Below, one piece after another: positions 1-5,186 of a DNA stretch of 5,186 nucleotides. Origin of the DNA: Deltaproteobacteria bacterium (GTDB lineage: Bacteria > Bdellovibrionota_B > Oligoflexia > Oligoflexales > Bog-1112); NCBI GenBank assembly GCA_003136475.1, contig PLEQ01000432.1:1-5186 (forward strand), given 5' to 3'. Below the pieces are notes generated by a model. The model searched no databases and was not told where the DNA came from. It saw only the letters and a list, made by a program, of their open reading frames with translations. Numbering within the stretch: position 1 is the stretch's first letter; every line of letters begins with the position of its first letter. The position numbers and the translations under genes are program-made.

Positions 1-243
1 GCAGCAGCTCTGGCAAAAAATGTCCGCGCGCTTTTTGAAGCCGATTTTGGCATAGGGGTGACCGGTATTGCTGGGCCAGATGGCGGAAGTCCCGACAAGC
101 CGGTCGGAACAGTTTGGTGGTCCATAGATGAAGAGCGGTGGAGTCGCACCGAATGCCTGCATCTTTCTGGTACTCGCCGAGAAATTCGCTTAAGATCGGT
201 TGAAAAGGTTCTTATGGAATTAAGTAATCTTTTGAAAGGTTGA
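1..243 (+). CDS. CinA C-terminal domain / nicotinamide-nucleotide amidase, 3' part only
   Basis: The gene is cut by the left window edge; 80 codons and a TGA stop are visible in frame 1. The family (CinA C-terminal domain, PncC) deamidates nicotinamide mononucleotide to nicotinic acid mononucleotide in the cytoplasm as part of pyridine nucleotide recycling. The hallmark is the segment TGIAGPDGGSPDKPVGTVWW at visible residues 21-40, the strongly conserved glycine-rich loop of this family. It is followed by a variable strand and a basic C-terminal helix (about residues 57-80), as expected for the domain end. The N-terminal part with the catalytic serine region is outside the window. It therefore cannot be told whether this is a stand-alone PncC or a full-length CinA with an N-terminal MoCF-like domain. 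The stop lies 5 bases before the chosen lolA start, suggesting co-transcription. Family is secure; gene name is open. Confidence 0.9.
   Translation, partial: AAALAKNVRALFEADFGIGVTGIAGPDGGSPDKPVGTVWWSIDEERWSRTECLHLSGTRREIRLRSVEKVLMELSNLLKG
235..240 (+). promoter_or_regulatory. Ribosome binding site deciding the lolA start
   Basis: AAAGGT overlaps the last cinA codons. It is 8 bases from ATG 249 but only 2 bases from ATG 243, so spacing favours 249. The motif is a partial Shine-Dalgarno, so confidence is moderate. Confidence 0.5.
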
Positions 244-248
244 TGGTG

Positions 249-914
249 ATGAAGTTCTTCAGCAGTGCACTTCTTTTGGTTTTGCTGTTGACGTCGTTTC
301 TTGCAAAAGCCGACCCAAATTCCAAGCCGACGTCGGCAAAAGTTCCTTTAAAACTTGAGGAGCTGCGGAAAATTCAGGCTAAATTGCAAGACTATCAATT
401 TCTGACTCTTAATTTTGAACAGATTATCTATAAAAAACTTCGTAATAAAACCTTGAGCAACAAAGGTGAGGTCTATTTCAAAAAACCGTCCTCTTTTCGG
501 TGGACCTTTCATCAAGCTGAACCGGAAGAGTGGGTTTACGATGGCAGCAGCCTTCTTCATTATTATCCCGCCAAAGGCTACGCTCATCGCTATAAAGCCC
601 ATGCGGCAAAAGGGAAGAATTTGCGAGAAATCGTCAATATGGTTTTAGATTTCGACAGCCTTTTGATGCGCTATACCGTGAGCTCATCTTTTCAGGAAGG
701 CAAGATCGTCACTTTGACTTTAAATCCCAAGGAACGTGGTGAAATCACTCAAGTCTCTTTGGTGTTGAACCTGGAAAAAAACCTCATTAGTGAGGTCAAA
801 TTGAGTCTTGAAGGGGGTAATCAGAGTGTGTTTGCCTTCTCGAACCCGCGTTATGTGCAGAATAAAACCGGTTTCGAACTTCCGGCCAAGGTTAAAATCA
901 GCGACGCTATATAA
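249..914 (+). CDS. lolA: Outer-membrane lipoprotein carrier protein LolA (periplasmic chaperone)
   Basis: 221 residues from the ATG at 249. LolA accepts lipoproteins released from the inner membrane by LolCDE and ferries them across the periplasm to the outer membrane. Residues 1-21 form a Sec signal peptide: M-K, a leucine-rich core at 7-18, and an AKA cleavage site before D22. Mature-protein family signs are LNFEQ at 54-58, GEVYFKKPSSFRW at 73-85 and WVYDGSSLLHYYP at 95-107, matching the LolA pattern of F-Q, then G-x-hydrophobic-x-(K/R)-P-x-x-F-R-W, then a DG-hydrophobic strand. Length is close to E. coli LolA (203 residues). In-frame starts also exist at TTG 240 and ATG 243, the latter overlapping the upstream TGA by one base. 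ATG 249 is preferred because AAAGGT at 235-240 lies 8 bases upstream and because the protein then begins with a typical short signal-peptide N-terminus. No lolB is visible. Confidence 0.88.
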   Translation: MKFFSSALLLVLLLTSFLAKADPNSKPTSAKVPLKLEELRKIQAKLQDYQFLTLNFEQIIYKKLRNKTLSNKGEVYFKKPSSFRWTFHQAEPEEWVYDGSSLLHYYPAKGYAHRYKAHAAKGKNLREIVNMVLDFDSLLMRYTVSSSFQEGKIVTLTLNPKERGEITQVSLVLNLEKNLISEVKLSLEGGNQSVFAFSNPRYVQNKTGFELPAKVKISDAI

Positions 915-1003
915 GCCAATCCGCTAAAAATAAATTGGAAAAATGTGTAAAGATTTTTGACGCTTTGCCGAAATATTATGCAGTCCTAATTTGGAGGGCC
1001 AAT
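915..1003 (+). other. Intergenic gap between lolA and the regulator
   Basis: This is an 89-base AT-rich spacer. It has no stable GC-rich hairpin followed by a T run, so no intrinsic terminator for lolA is apparent. A TATTAT at 974-979 resembles a -10 box but has no -35 at proper spacing. A weak 5-base dyad (CCAAT 916-920, ATTGG 934-938) is present. A strong Shine-Dalgarno lies at its right end. The regulator may be read from the cinA-lolA transcript or from a weak promoter here; the sequence does not decide. Confidence 0.5.
993..997 (+). promoter_or_regulatory. Ribosome binding site for the sigma-54 regulator
   Basis: GGAGG at 993-997 lies 6 bases before ATG 1004. It fixes the regulator start there and rules against the longer TTG start at 935, which has no Shine-Dalgarno. 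The motif sits in a small potential hairpin (TTGG 991-994 with CCAA 999-1002). Confidence 0.8.
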
Positions 1004-2557
1004 ATGAAGGCAGAGGTCGAAGAGCTTCCCTGGGAAGAGTTTGATAAGTTGCACGCTATCCGTCGCTTGCGTCAAATCGTGGGGAATCAATGGAAAATCC
1101 AGGTCAATTTCACCGATCATCACGGCTACTTACGCGGAGTACCGGCCGGCAAATTCTTTAACCCGATTCACCATGTTTGCAAACGCATAACGAGTGATAG
1201 TCGGGGTTTTCAAGGTTGTATTGCAGCTGTCCGCAAAACCGCTGGAATGCAGCAGGAGAAAATAGAATTTGGCCAGTGCCATGCGGGCTTCTCTACTATT
1301 GCGGTACCGATTTCGGTACAGAATCGCTATTTGGGCTGCGTTTTTTGTGACGGTTTTATTGTAGAAGGTACTCAAGCTGAGCAAAAAAAGCAAATAAAGG
1401 CCACACTGAACTCCCTGTTTCCAAGCGATCAGCAGATTCAAAGCTATGTCGAGCAGTTGCCTGTATTGAATAAAAAAGAAGTCGATTTTCTAACGCAGTT
1501 GATTGAGATGGTCGTTGAGGAAATTATATTGGCTTATGCCGGTTTATGGGGAGTACGCAAAGAAGTCGATCATCTTAAAATAGCTCTTACAAGTCGGTAT
1601 AGTTTCGCGAATATGATCGGCAAATCGGACGCCATGCAACGCTTGTATTCACTCGTTGAACGCGTAAAAGATGCTGTTTCCATCGTGCTCATTCAGGGGG
1701 AGAATGGTACTGGTAAAGAGCTTATAGCCCGGGCCTTACACTACAACTCGAAACGCCGAAAGGAGCCCTTTATTGCAGTAAGCTGCGGAGCTTTTAACGA
1801 AAATCTTCTAGAGTCGGAACTTTTCGGTCATGTTAAAGGCTCCTTCACAGGGGCTATCAAAGATAAGATTGGGCTCTTTGAAGCTGCCAATGACGGCACA
1901 CTTTTTCTAGACGAAGTGGGTGAAACCTCGCAGACCATGCAGGTCAAACTCTTACGCGTCCTGCAAGAAGGGACTTTTCGACCGGTTGGTTCCAATGAGA
2001 ACAGAGAGACATCGGCACGGGTGATTTGTGCGACGAATAGAGATCTTACCAAGATGCTGGAAGAAGGTCAGTTTCGCAAAGATTTATATTATCGCCTGAA
2101 TGTGATCAATTTGGTGGTGCCCCCCTTGCGGGAGCGACCTGAGGACATTCCTTTGCTTATTGAACATTTTGTCAGGAACTTCGCGGAAAAGATGGGAACC
2201 AAAGAGAAGAAACCCTCGAAGGAATGTCTGCAAAGTCTGCTCGCGTATCAGTGGCCCGGTAACGTGAGGGAATTGGAAAATGAGATAGAAAGGCTTTACG
2301 TACTTGCTGGCGAGGATAGCACGCTGGTCGAGATGAACCTTTCACCGAGGCTGCATGGACTGGTAAGTGTTTCGAGCATTGACTTGCGAGGGGGTAAGCT
2401 CAGAGATGTTTTGGAACAGGTTGAGTCGGAAATCATCAAGGAAGGGCTTAAGCGAACACGCTGGAATAAATCCCAACTGGCGAAAGAGTTAGGCATCAGT
2501 CGCGCAGGCCTGATTTTGAAGGTTGAAAAGTATGGCCTAGAGCGAAAAGCGAGTTGA
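1004..2557 (+). CDS. Sigma-54-dependent transcriptional activator with PocR-like sensor and Fis-type HTH
   Basis: 517 residues from ATG 1004. Three domains are visible. Residues about 8-180 resemble the PocR ligand-binding domain: HHVC at 56-59, GC at 71-72, the signature QCHAGFSTIAVPI at 91-103, and LGCVFCDGFI at 110-119. Residues about 202-435 are the AAA+ sigma-54 interaction domain: Walker A GENGTGKE 232-239, sigma-54 loop GSFTGA 279-284, Walker B FLDE 301-304, sensor I ATN 343-345, arginine-finger region FRKDLYYRLNV 357-367 and sensor II WPGNVREL 417-424. Residues about 465-512 are a Fis-type HTH with NKSQLAKELGISRAGL at 488-503. The family hydrolyses ATP to open sigma-54 promoters from upstream sites. 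There is no receiver domain, so it is likely a one-component sensor of a small molecule. The sigma-54 loop has Ser for the usual first Ala but keeps the key F281 and T282. It lies just upstream of sucCD and a sigma-54 promoter candidate, which suggests that target. The ligand is unknown. Confidence 0.93.
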   Translation: MKAEVEELPWEEFDKLHAIRRLRQIVGNQWKIQVNFTDHHGYLRGVPAGKFFNPIHHVCKRITSDSRGFQGCIAAVRKTAGMQQEKIEFGQCHAGFSTIAVPISVQNRYLGCVFCDGFIVEGTQAEQKKQIKATLNSLFPSDQQIQSYVEQLPVLNKKEVDFLTQLIEMVVEEIILAYAGLWGVRKEVDHLKIALTSRYSFANMIGKSDAMQRLYSLVERVKDAVSIVLIQGENGTGKELIARALHYNSKRRKEPFIAVSCGAFNENLLESELFGHVKGSFTGAIKDKIGLFEAANDGTLFLDEVGETSQTMQVKLLRVLQEGTFRPVGSNENRETSARVICATNRDLTKMLEEGQFRKDLYYRLNVINLVVPPLRERPEDIPLLIEHFVRNFAEKMGTKEKKPSKECLQSLLAYQWPGNVRELENEIERLYVLAGEDSTLVEMNLSPRLHGLVSVSSIDLRGGKLRDVLEQVESEIIKEGLKRTRWNKSQLAKELGISRAGLILKVEKYGLERKAS

Positions 2558-2561
2558 GATT

Positions 2562-2576
2562 TGGCTGTTTCTATGC
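2562..2576 (+). promoter_or_regulatory. Candidate sigma-54 (-24/-12) promoter for sucCD
   Basis: Aligned to the consensus TGGCAC-N5-TTGC, this site reads TGGCTG-N5-ATGC. It matches 7 of 10 core bases, including the near-invariant GG (2563-2564) and GC (2575-2576) at the exact 12-base register. The predicted transcription start is near 2588, which leaves a leader of about 29 bases before the sucC TTG at 2617. It begins 4 bases after the stop codon of the sigma-54 activator. A TGGC-N8-TGC match is expected by chance in about 0.3% of gaps this size on the correct strand with even base composition. The motif is seen in the sequence; function is inferred. Confidence 0.55.
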
Positions 2577-2606
2577 CTAAATGGGCATTCTCTATGATCT
2601 TCAGTT

Positions 2607-2610
2607 GAGG
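2607..2610 (+). promoter_or_regulatory. Ribosome binding site deciding the sucC TTG start
   Basis: GAGG at 2607-2610 lies 6 bases before TTG 2617. It supports the TTG as start over the upstream in-frame ATG at 2581, which has no Shine-Dalgarno and would lie before the predicted sigma-54 transcription start. Confidence 0.75.
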
Positions 2611-2616
2611 TGTGTG

Positions 2617-3786
2617 TTGAATATTCATGAATACCAAGCGAAGAAAATTTTACGCGATAATAAAATTCCAGTGCCTGAGGGCTATTTGGCGCGTTCCCCG
2701 ATCGAAGCCGAGTTTGCCTTTCGCCGTTTGAAATCCTCTGTTGCAGTGGTCAAGGCCCAGGTTCATGCTGGCGGTCGCGGTAAGGCCGGTGGGGTCAAGC
2801 TTGTACGAAGTCCTGAGGAATGCCGAGACGTAGCCGCTAAAATGATCGGCATGACCTTAAAGACCCATCAAACTGGACCCACTGGTAAACTCGTGCGCAC
2901 GGTCTATGTTGAGGCCGGGTCTGATATTGCTAAAGAATACTATCTAGCGATGCTGATCGATCGTGAAACAGCTTCTGTGGCGATCATGTTCTCCCAAGAT
3001 GGTGGGATGGATATCGAGGAACTTGCAGAACGTAGTCCTGAAAAAATCATAACGATTAAAGTCGATACCACCTTGGGTCTTGGTGACTATGTCTTGCGGC
3101 AATTGCTCTATCGAATCACGCTACCCAATTCCGAAAAAAAACAGCTTACGGATATGATAGTCAAGCTTTATAGCCTTTTTTTAAAGCATGACTTTTCCAT
3201 TCTCGAAATCAACCCACTGATTGTCACGAAAGATGGCAATATGCTTGCGATTGATGGCAAGATGAATTTCGACGACAATGCAATTTTTCGCCAAAAAGAG
3301 ATTGAGGCGCTTAGAGATTTCGATGAGGAAGATCTGCGCGAAGTAGAGGCCTCAAAATTTGGTCTCAACTATATCGGACTTGAGGGCAATATCGGCTGCC
3401 TTGTGAATGGTGCTGGTCTTGCCATGGCTACCATGGATATTGTTAAACTTTGCGGAGGGGAACCTGCTAATTTTCTCGATGTTGGTGGGGGCGCTACAGA
3501 AGATATGGTTAAGAATGCCTTTCGTATTCTTTTCCAAGACGCGAAAGTGCGAGGCGTCTTTGTCAATATCTTTGGCGGAATCATGCGTTGCGATATCATA
3601 GCGCGCTCGATCGTTGAAGTCTCCGAACAAGCCAAAGTACGCGTTCCGATTGTTGTAAGGTTGGAAGGAACCAATGTAGCAGAGGGTAAAGCCATTATTG
3701 CAAGTTCGAAAATGGCAATCATTTCGGCTGATGATATGGCAGACGGCGCGCAAAAAATTGTTGCAGCTGTAAAAAAAGGACATTGA
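2617..3786 (+). CDS. sucC: Succinyl-CoA synthetase (ADP/GDP-forming) subunit beta
   Basis: 389 residues from TTG 2617; E. coli SucC has 388. With SucD it interconverts succinyl-CoA and succinate with nucleotide triphosphate formation in the TCA cycle. The protein starts MNIHEYQAK, the canonical SucC N-terminus, which together with GAGG at 2607-2610 fixes the start. The ATP-grasp half carries K46 and the GGRGKAGG loop at 52-59, E99, and Mg2+-ligand positions N199 (EINPL) and D213 (AIDGK). These fall at the same numbers as in E. coli. The C-terminal half has GNIGCLVNGAGLAMATMD at 257-274, FLDVGGGA at 286-293 and NIFGGIMRCDIIA at 317-329. No truncation or lost catalytic residue is seen. Nucleotide preference cannot be read from the sequence. 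It lies 13 bases before sucD and 59 bases after the sigma-54 regulator, behind a sigma-54 promoter candidate. sucAB and mdh are not in view. Confidence 0.97.
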   Translation: MNIHEYQAKKILRDNKIPVPEGYLARSPIEAEFAFRRLKSSVAVVKAQVHAGGRGKAGGVKLVRSPEECRDVAAKMIGMTLKTHQTGPTGKLVRTVYVEAGSDIAKEYYLAMLIDRETASVAIMFSQDGGMDIEELAERSPEKIITIKVDTTLGLGDYVLRQLLYRITLPNSEKKQLTDMIVKLYSLFLKHDFSILEINPLIVTKDGNMLAIDGKMNFDDNAIFRQKEIEALRDFDEEDLREVEASKFGLNYIGLEGNIGCLVNGAGLAMATMDIVKLCGGEPANFLDVGGGATEDMVKNAFRILFQDAKVRGVFVNIFGGIMRCDIIARSIVEVSEQAKVRVPIVVRLEGTNVAEGKAIIASSKMAIISADDMADGAQKIVAAVKKGH

Positions 3787-3788
3787 GA

Positions 3789-3792
3789 GGAG
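3789..3792 (+). promoter_or_regulatory. Ribosome binding site for sucD (GTG start)
   Basis: GGAG at 3789-3792 within a purine run (AGAGGAGAGAA, 3786-3796) lies 7 bases before GTG 3800. This is the strongest Shine-Dalgarno in the sucCD pair and supports the GTG start. Confidence 0.8.
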
Positions 3793-3799
3793 AGAATCC

Positions 3800-4678
3800 G
3801 TGGCTATTTTAGTTGGCAAGAACACGCGAGTGGTGACTCAGGGTATCACCGGTAAATCCGGACAATTTCATACTAAACTTTCGCACGCGTATGCGCCTCG
3901 TTTTGTGGGAGGGGTAACCCCTTCGAAAGGGGGGCAAAATTTTGAAGGCCTGCCGATTTTCGATACGGTATTAGAAGCTAAGAAACAGACGCAGTGCAAT
4001 GCGACGATGATTTTTGTGCCTCCCCCGTTCGCAGCAGATGCCATTTTGGAAGCCATTCAAGCCGAAATTGAATTGATCGTCTGTATTACCGAGGGCATCC
4101 CGGTGCGAGATATGTTGAACGTTAAGAAAGCTCTCGAACGCAGTCGATCCCGACTGATTGGTCCAAACTGTCCAGGGATTATCACCCCCGGCCAATGCAA
4201 AATTGGCATTATGCCTGGTCATATTCATAAGCCCGGACGCGTGGGTATTATTTCTAAGTCGGGTACGCTGACTTACGAAGCTGTCAATCAGACCTCCGTT
4301 GCAGGTCTGGGGCAGTCCACATGTATTGGTATCGGTGGTGATCCGATTATCGGCACGAACTTTATTGACCTTCTACAGATGTTAGAAGAAGACAAGGATA
4401 CCGAGGCGATCGTCATGATCGGAGAAATCGGTGGCGATGCTGAAATAAAGGCCGCTCAATTCATAAAGGAAAACGTTCGCAAACCCGTTTGTGGTTTTGT
4501 AGCAGGGATCACCGCTCCCGAAGGTAAGCGCATGGGCCATGCCGGAGCTATTATCAGTGGTGGTAAAGGAACGGCCGCCGAAAAAATCGAAGCCTTTCTC
4601 AGTGCGGGGATCAGTGTGGCCCGCTCACCGGCTGAGATCGGTAAGACAATTGCTGAAATCTTGCACAAGAAAAAATAG
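3800..4678 (+). CDS. sucD: Succinyl-CoA synthetase subunit alpha
   Basis: 292 residues from GTG 3800; E. coli SucD has 289. The alpha subunit binds CoA and carries the histidine that is phosphorylated during catalysis. Visible marks are the CoA-binding N-terminus with QGITGKSGQFHT at 14-25, GGVTPSKGG at 37-45, ITEGIP at 96-101, GPNCPGIITP at 121-130, SKSGTLTYE at 152-160 and GIGGDPIIGTNFID at 177-190. E209 in IGEIGGDAE corresponds to the E. coli glutamate that orients the catalytic histidine. The active-site histidine is H247 in GHAGAIISGGKGTA (246-259), equivalent to E. coli His246. All key residues are present. It follows sucC by 13 bases with a strong ribosome site, so the subunits are made from one transcript. 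The stop TAG is followed 14 bases later by murB, with no terminator between. Confidence 0.97.
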   Translation: MAILVGKNTRVVTQGITGKSGQFHTKLSHAYAPRFVGGVTPSKGGQNFEGLPIFDTVLEAKKQTQCNATMIFVPPPFAADAILEAIQAEIELIVCITEGIPVRDMLNVKKALERSRSRLIGPNCPGIITPGQCKIGIMPGHIHKPGRVGIISKSGTLTYEAVNQTSVAGLGQSTCIGIGGDPIIGTNFIDLLQMLEEDKDTEAIVMIGEIGGDAEIKAAQFIKENVRKPVCGFVAGITAPEGKRMGHAGAIISGGKGTAAEKIEAFLSAGISVARSPAEIGKTIAEILHKKK

Positions 4679-4692
4679 TCAGAGTTTATCCG

Positions 4693-5186
4693 ATGCCGCG
4701 TTATTCGAATTTTTCTTTAAAAGAAATTTCCAACTATCAGACTGGTGGCAGGTGTACGTGTTTGTTTGAACCCGCTTCGCTGGCAGAGCTCCAGGACCAT
4801 CTGCTGGAGATTCAAACGAAACAGTGGCCGCTCTTTCTCCTGGGTGGGGGGACAAACTCGCTGGTTCTCGATACCCCATGGGAGGGGGCTGTCATCAGTT
4901 TTCGTCAATTGAAGCGTATGGCAATTGTTGGCGATCGTGTTTTTTGCGGTGCGGGTCTATCAAACTCCGAATTATGTGCCTTCGCCTTAGAAAATAAACT
5001 GGCAGGTCTCGAATGGATGAACCGTTTACCTGGCCAGTTAGGCGGGACGGTACGGATGAATGCGCGCTGCTACGGTGGTGAAATCAGTCAGGTGGTGGCG
5101 TCCGTGCGAGGGGTTTCTCGGCAGGGAGTCGAAAAATTTTATACGAGCCAAGATGGTATTTTTCGAGGTTACAAAGATACGATTTT
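4693..5186 (+). CDS. murB: UDP-N-acetylmuramate dehydrogenase (MurB), 5' part only
   Basis: 164 codons plus two bases are visible from ATG 4693; the gene runs off the right edge with no stop. MurB reduces UDP-GlcNAc-enolpyruvate to UDP-MurNAc with NADPH, the second committed step of peptidoglycan synthesis. FAD-binding marks are NYQTGG at 14-19 (usual N-T-x-x-x-GG region), LGGGTNSLVLD at 50-60 (usual GGGSN-L-hydrophobic), GAGLSNSELCAFALEN at 86-101, and RLPGQLGGTVRMNARCYGGE at 111-130, the PG-x-x-GG-x-x-x-MNA-x-x-YG core. GYKDTI at 159-164 corresponds to the family YRxS-type segment that contacts substrate, here with K and T instead of R and S. The catalytic serine and glutamate are beyond the window. 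A weak ribosome site (AGAG 4681-4684) lies 8 bases upstream. The 14-base gap after sucD suggests read-through from sucCD. Family is secure. Confidence 0.92.
   Translation, partial: MPRYSNFSLKEISNYQTGGRCTCLFEPASLAELQDHLLEIQTKQWPLFLLGGGTNSLVLDTPWEGAVISFRQLKRMAIVGDRVFCGAGLSNSELCAFALENKLAGLEWMNRLPGQLGGTVRMNARCYGGEISQVVASVRGVSRQGVEKFYTSQDGIFRGYKDTI

Noticed and set aside
916..938. CCAAT/ATTGG dyad as a lolA terminator
   Set aside because: The stem is only five mostly AT pairs with a 13-base loop, and no T run follows.
957..979. TTGACG (957-962) and TATTAT (974-979) as a sigma-70 promoter for the regulator
   Set aside because: The boxes look good singly, but the spacer is 11 bases instead of about 17. 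No other -35 fits TATTAT at 16-18 bases.
935..1003. Longer start for the regulator at TTG 935 (23 extra residues)
   Set aside because: There is no ribosome site before 935, while GGAGG sits 6 bases before ATG 1004. The extra residues do not resemble the sensor domain.
2581..2616. Longer sucC from ATG 2581
   Set aside because: It adds 12 residues before the canonical MNIHEYQAK start and lacks a Shine-Dalgarno. TTG 2617 has both the family terminus and GAGG at proper spacing.
3352..3825. Minus-strand open frames, the longest at 3352-3825, also 1130-1441, 2296-2637 and 3971-4228
   Set aside because: All lie antisense to conserved genes, have low-complexity translations without family features, and lack plausible ribosome sites. 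They are shadows of the + strand genes.
3910..3932. Two competing hairpins early in sucD (AGGGG-TAA-CCCCT and CCCCTT-CGA-AAGGGG)
   Set aside because: They fall on codons for the conserved GGVTPSKGG motif, so protein constraint and codon choice explain most of the pattern. No attenuation context is seen.
1..5186. Mobile element, CRISPR array, tRNA/rRNA gene or riboswitch
   Set aside because: No terminal inverted repeats, spaced direct repeats, cloverleaf-like segments or structured leaders were seen. Gaps are at most 89 bases and every gene is an ordinary chromosomal type.

Overview
The window carries six protein-coding genes, all on the + strand and tightly packed: the 3' end of a cinA C-terminal-domain gene (pncC-like amidase), lolA, a sigma-54 enhancer-binding regulator with a PocR-type sensor domain, sucC, sucD, and the 5' end of murB. 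There are no RNA genes, mobile elements, CRISPR arrays or long repeats. The longest stretches without a gene are the 89 bases before the regulator and the 59 bases before sucC.

Organism: a Gram-negative bacterium. It has a periplasmic lipoprotein carrier (LolA) with a signal peptide, a peptidoglycan precursor enzyme (MurB), and a sigma-54 activator. Gene order and protein style fit a deep-branching proteobacterial lineage of the Bdellovibrionota/Oligoflexia or former Deltaproteobacteria type. That placement is an impression, not a demonstrated assignment.

Layout: (1) 1-914, cinA end and lolA, nearly overlapping (stop at 241-243, chosen lolA start at 249). (2) 915-1003, a short AT-rich gap with a good Shine-Dalgarno for the regulator but no convincing promoter or terminator. 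(3) 1004-2557, the regulator: PocR-like sensor, AAA+ sigma-54 activation domain, Fis-type HTH. (4) 2558-2616, a 59-base gap with a good sigma-54 -24/-12 candidate (GG at 2563-2564, GC at 2575-2576). (5) 2617-4678, sucC (TTG start) and sucD (GTG start), both subunits of succinyl-CoA synthetase with catalytic residues intact. (6) 4693 to the window end, murB, 14 bases after sucD and probably on the same transcript.

How it fits together: sucCD is normally a housekeeping TCA-cycle operon, often linked to sucAB or mdh. Here it lies directly downstream of a ligand-sensing sigma-54 activator, and the gap contains a correctly spaced sigma-54 promoter candidate. Its predicted start site would give a leader of about 29 bases before the sucC TTG codon. 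The working hypothesis is that a small metabolite sensed by the PocR-like domain controls succinyl-CoA synthetase, and by read-through perhaps murB, through sigma-54. The promoter match is seen in the sequence. The regulatory link and the ligand are inference.
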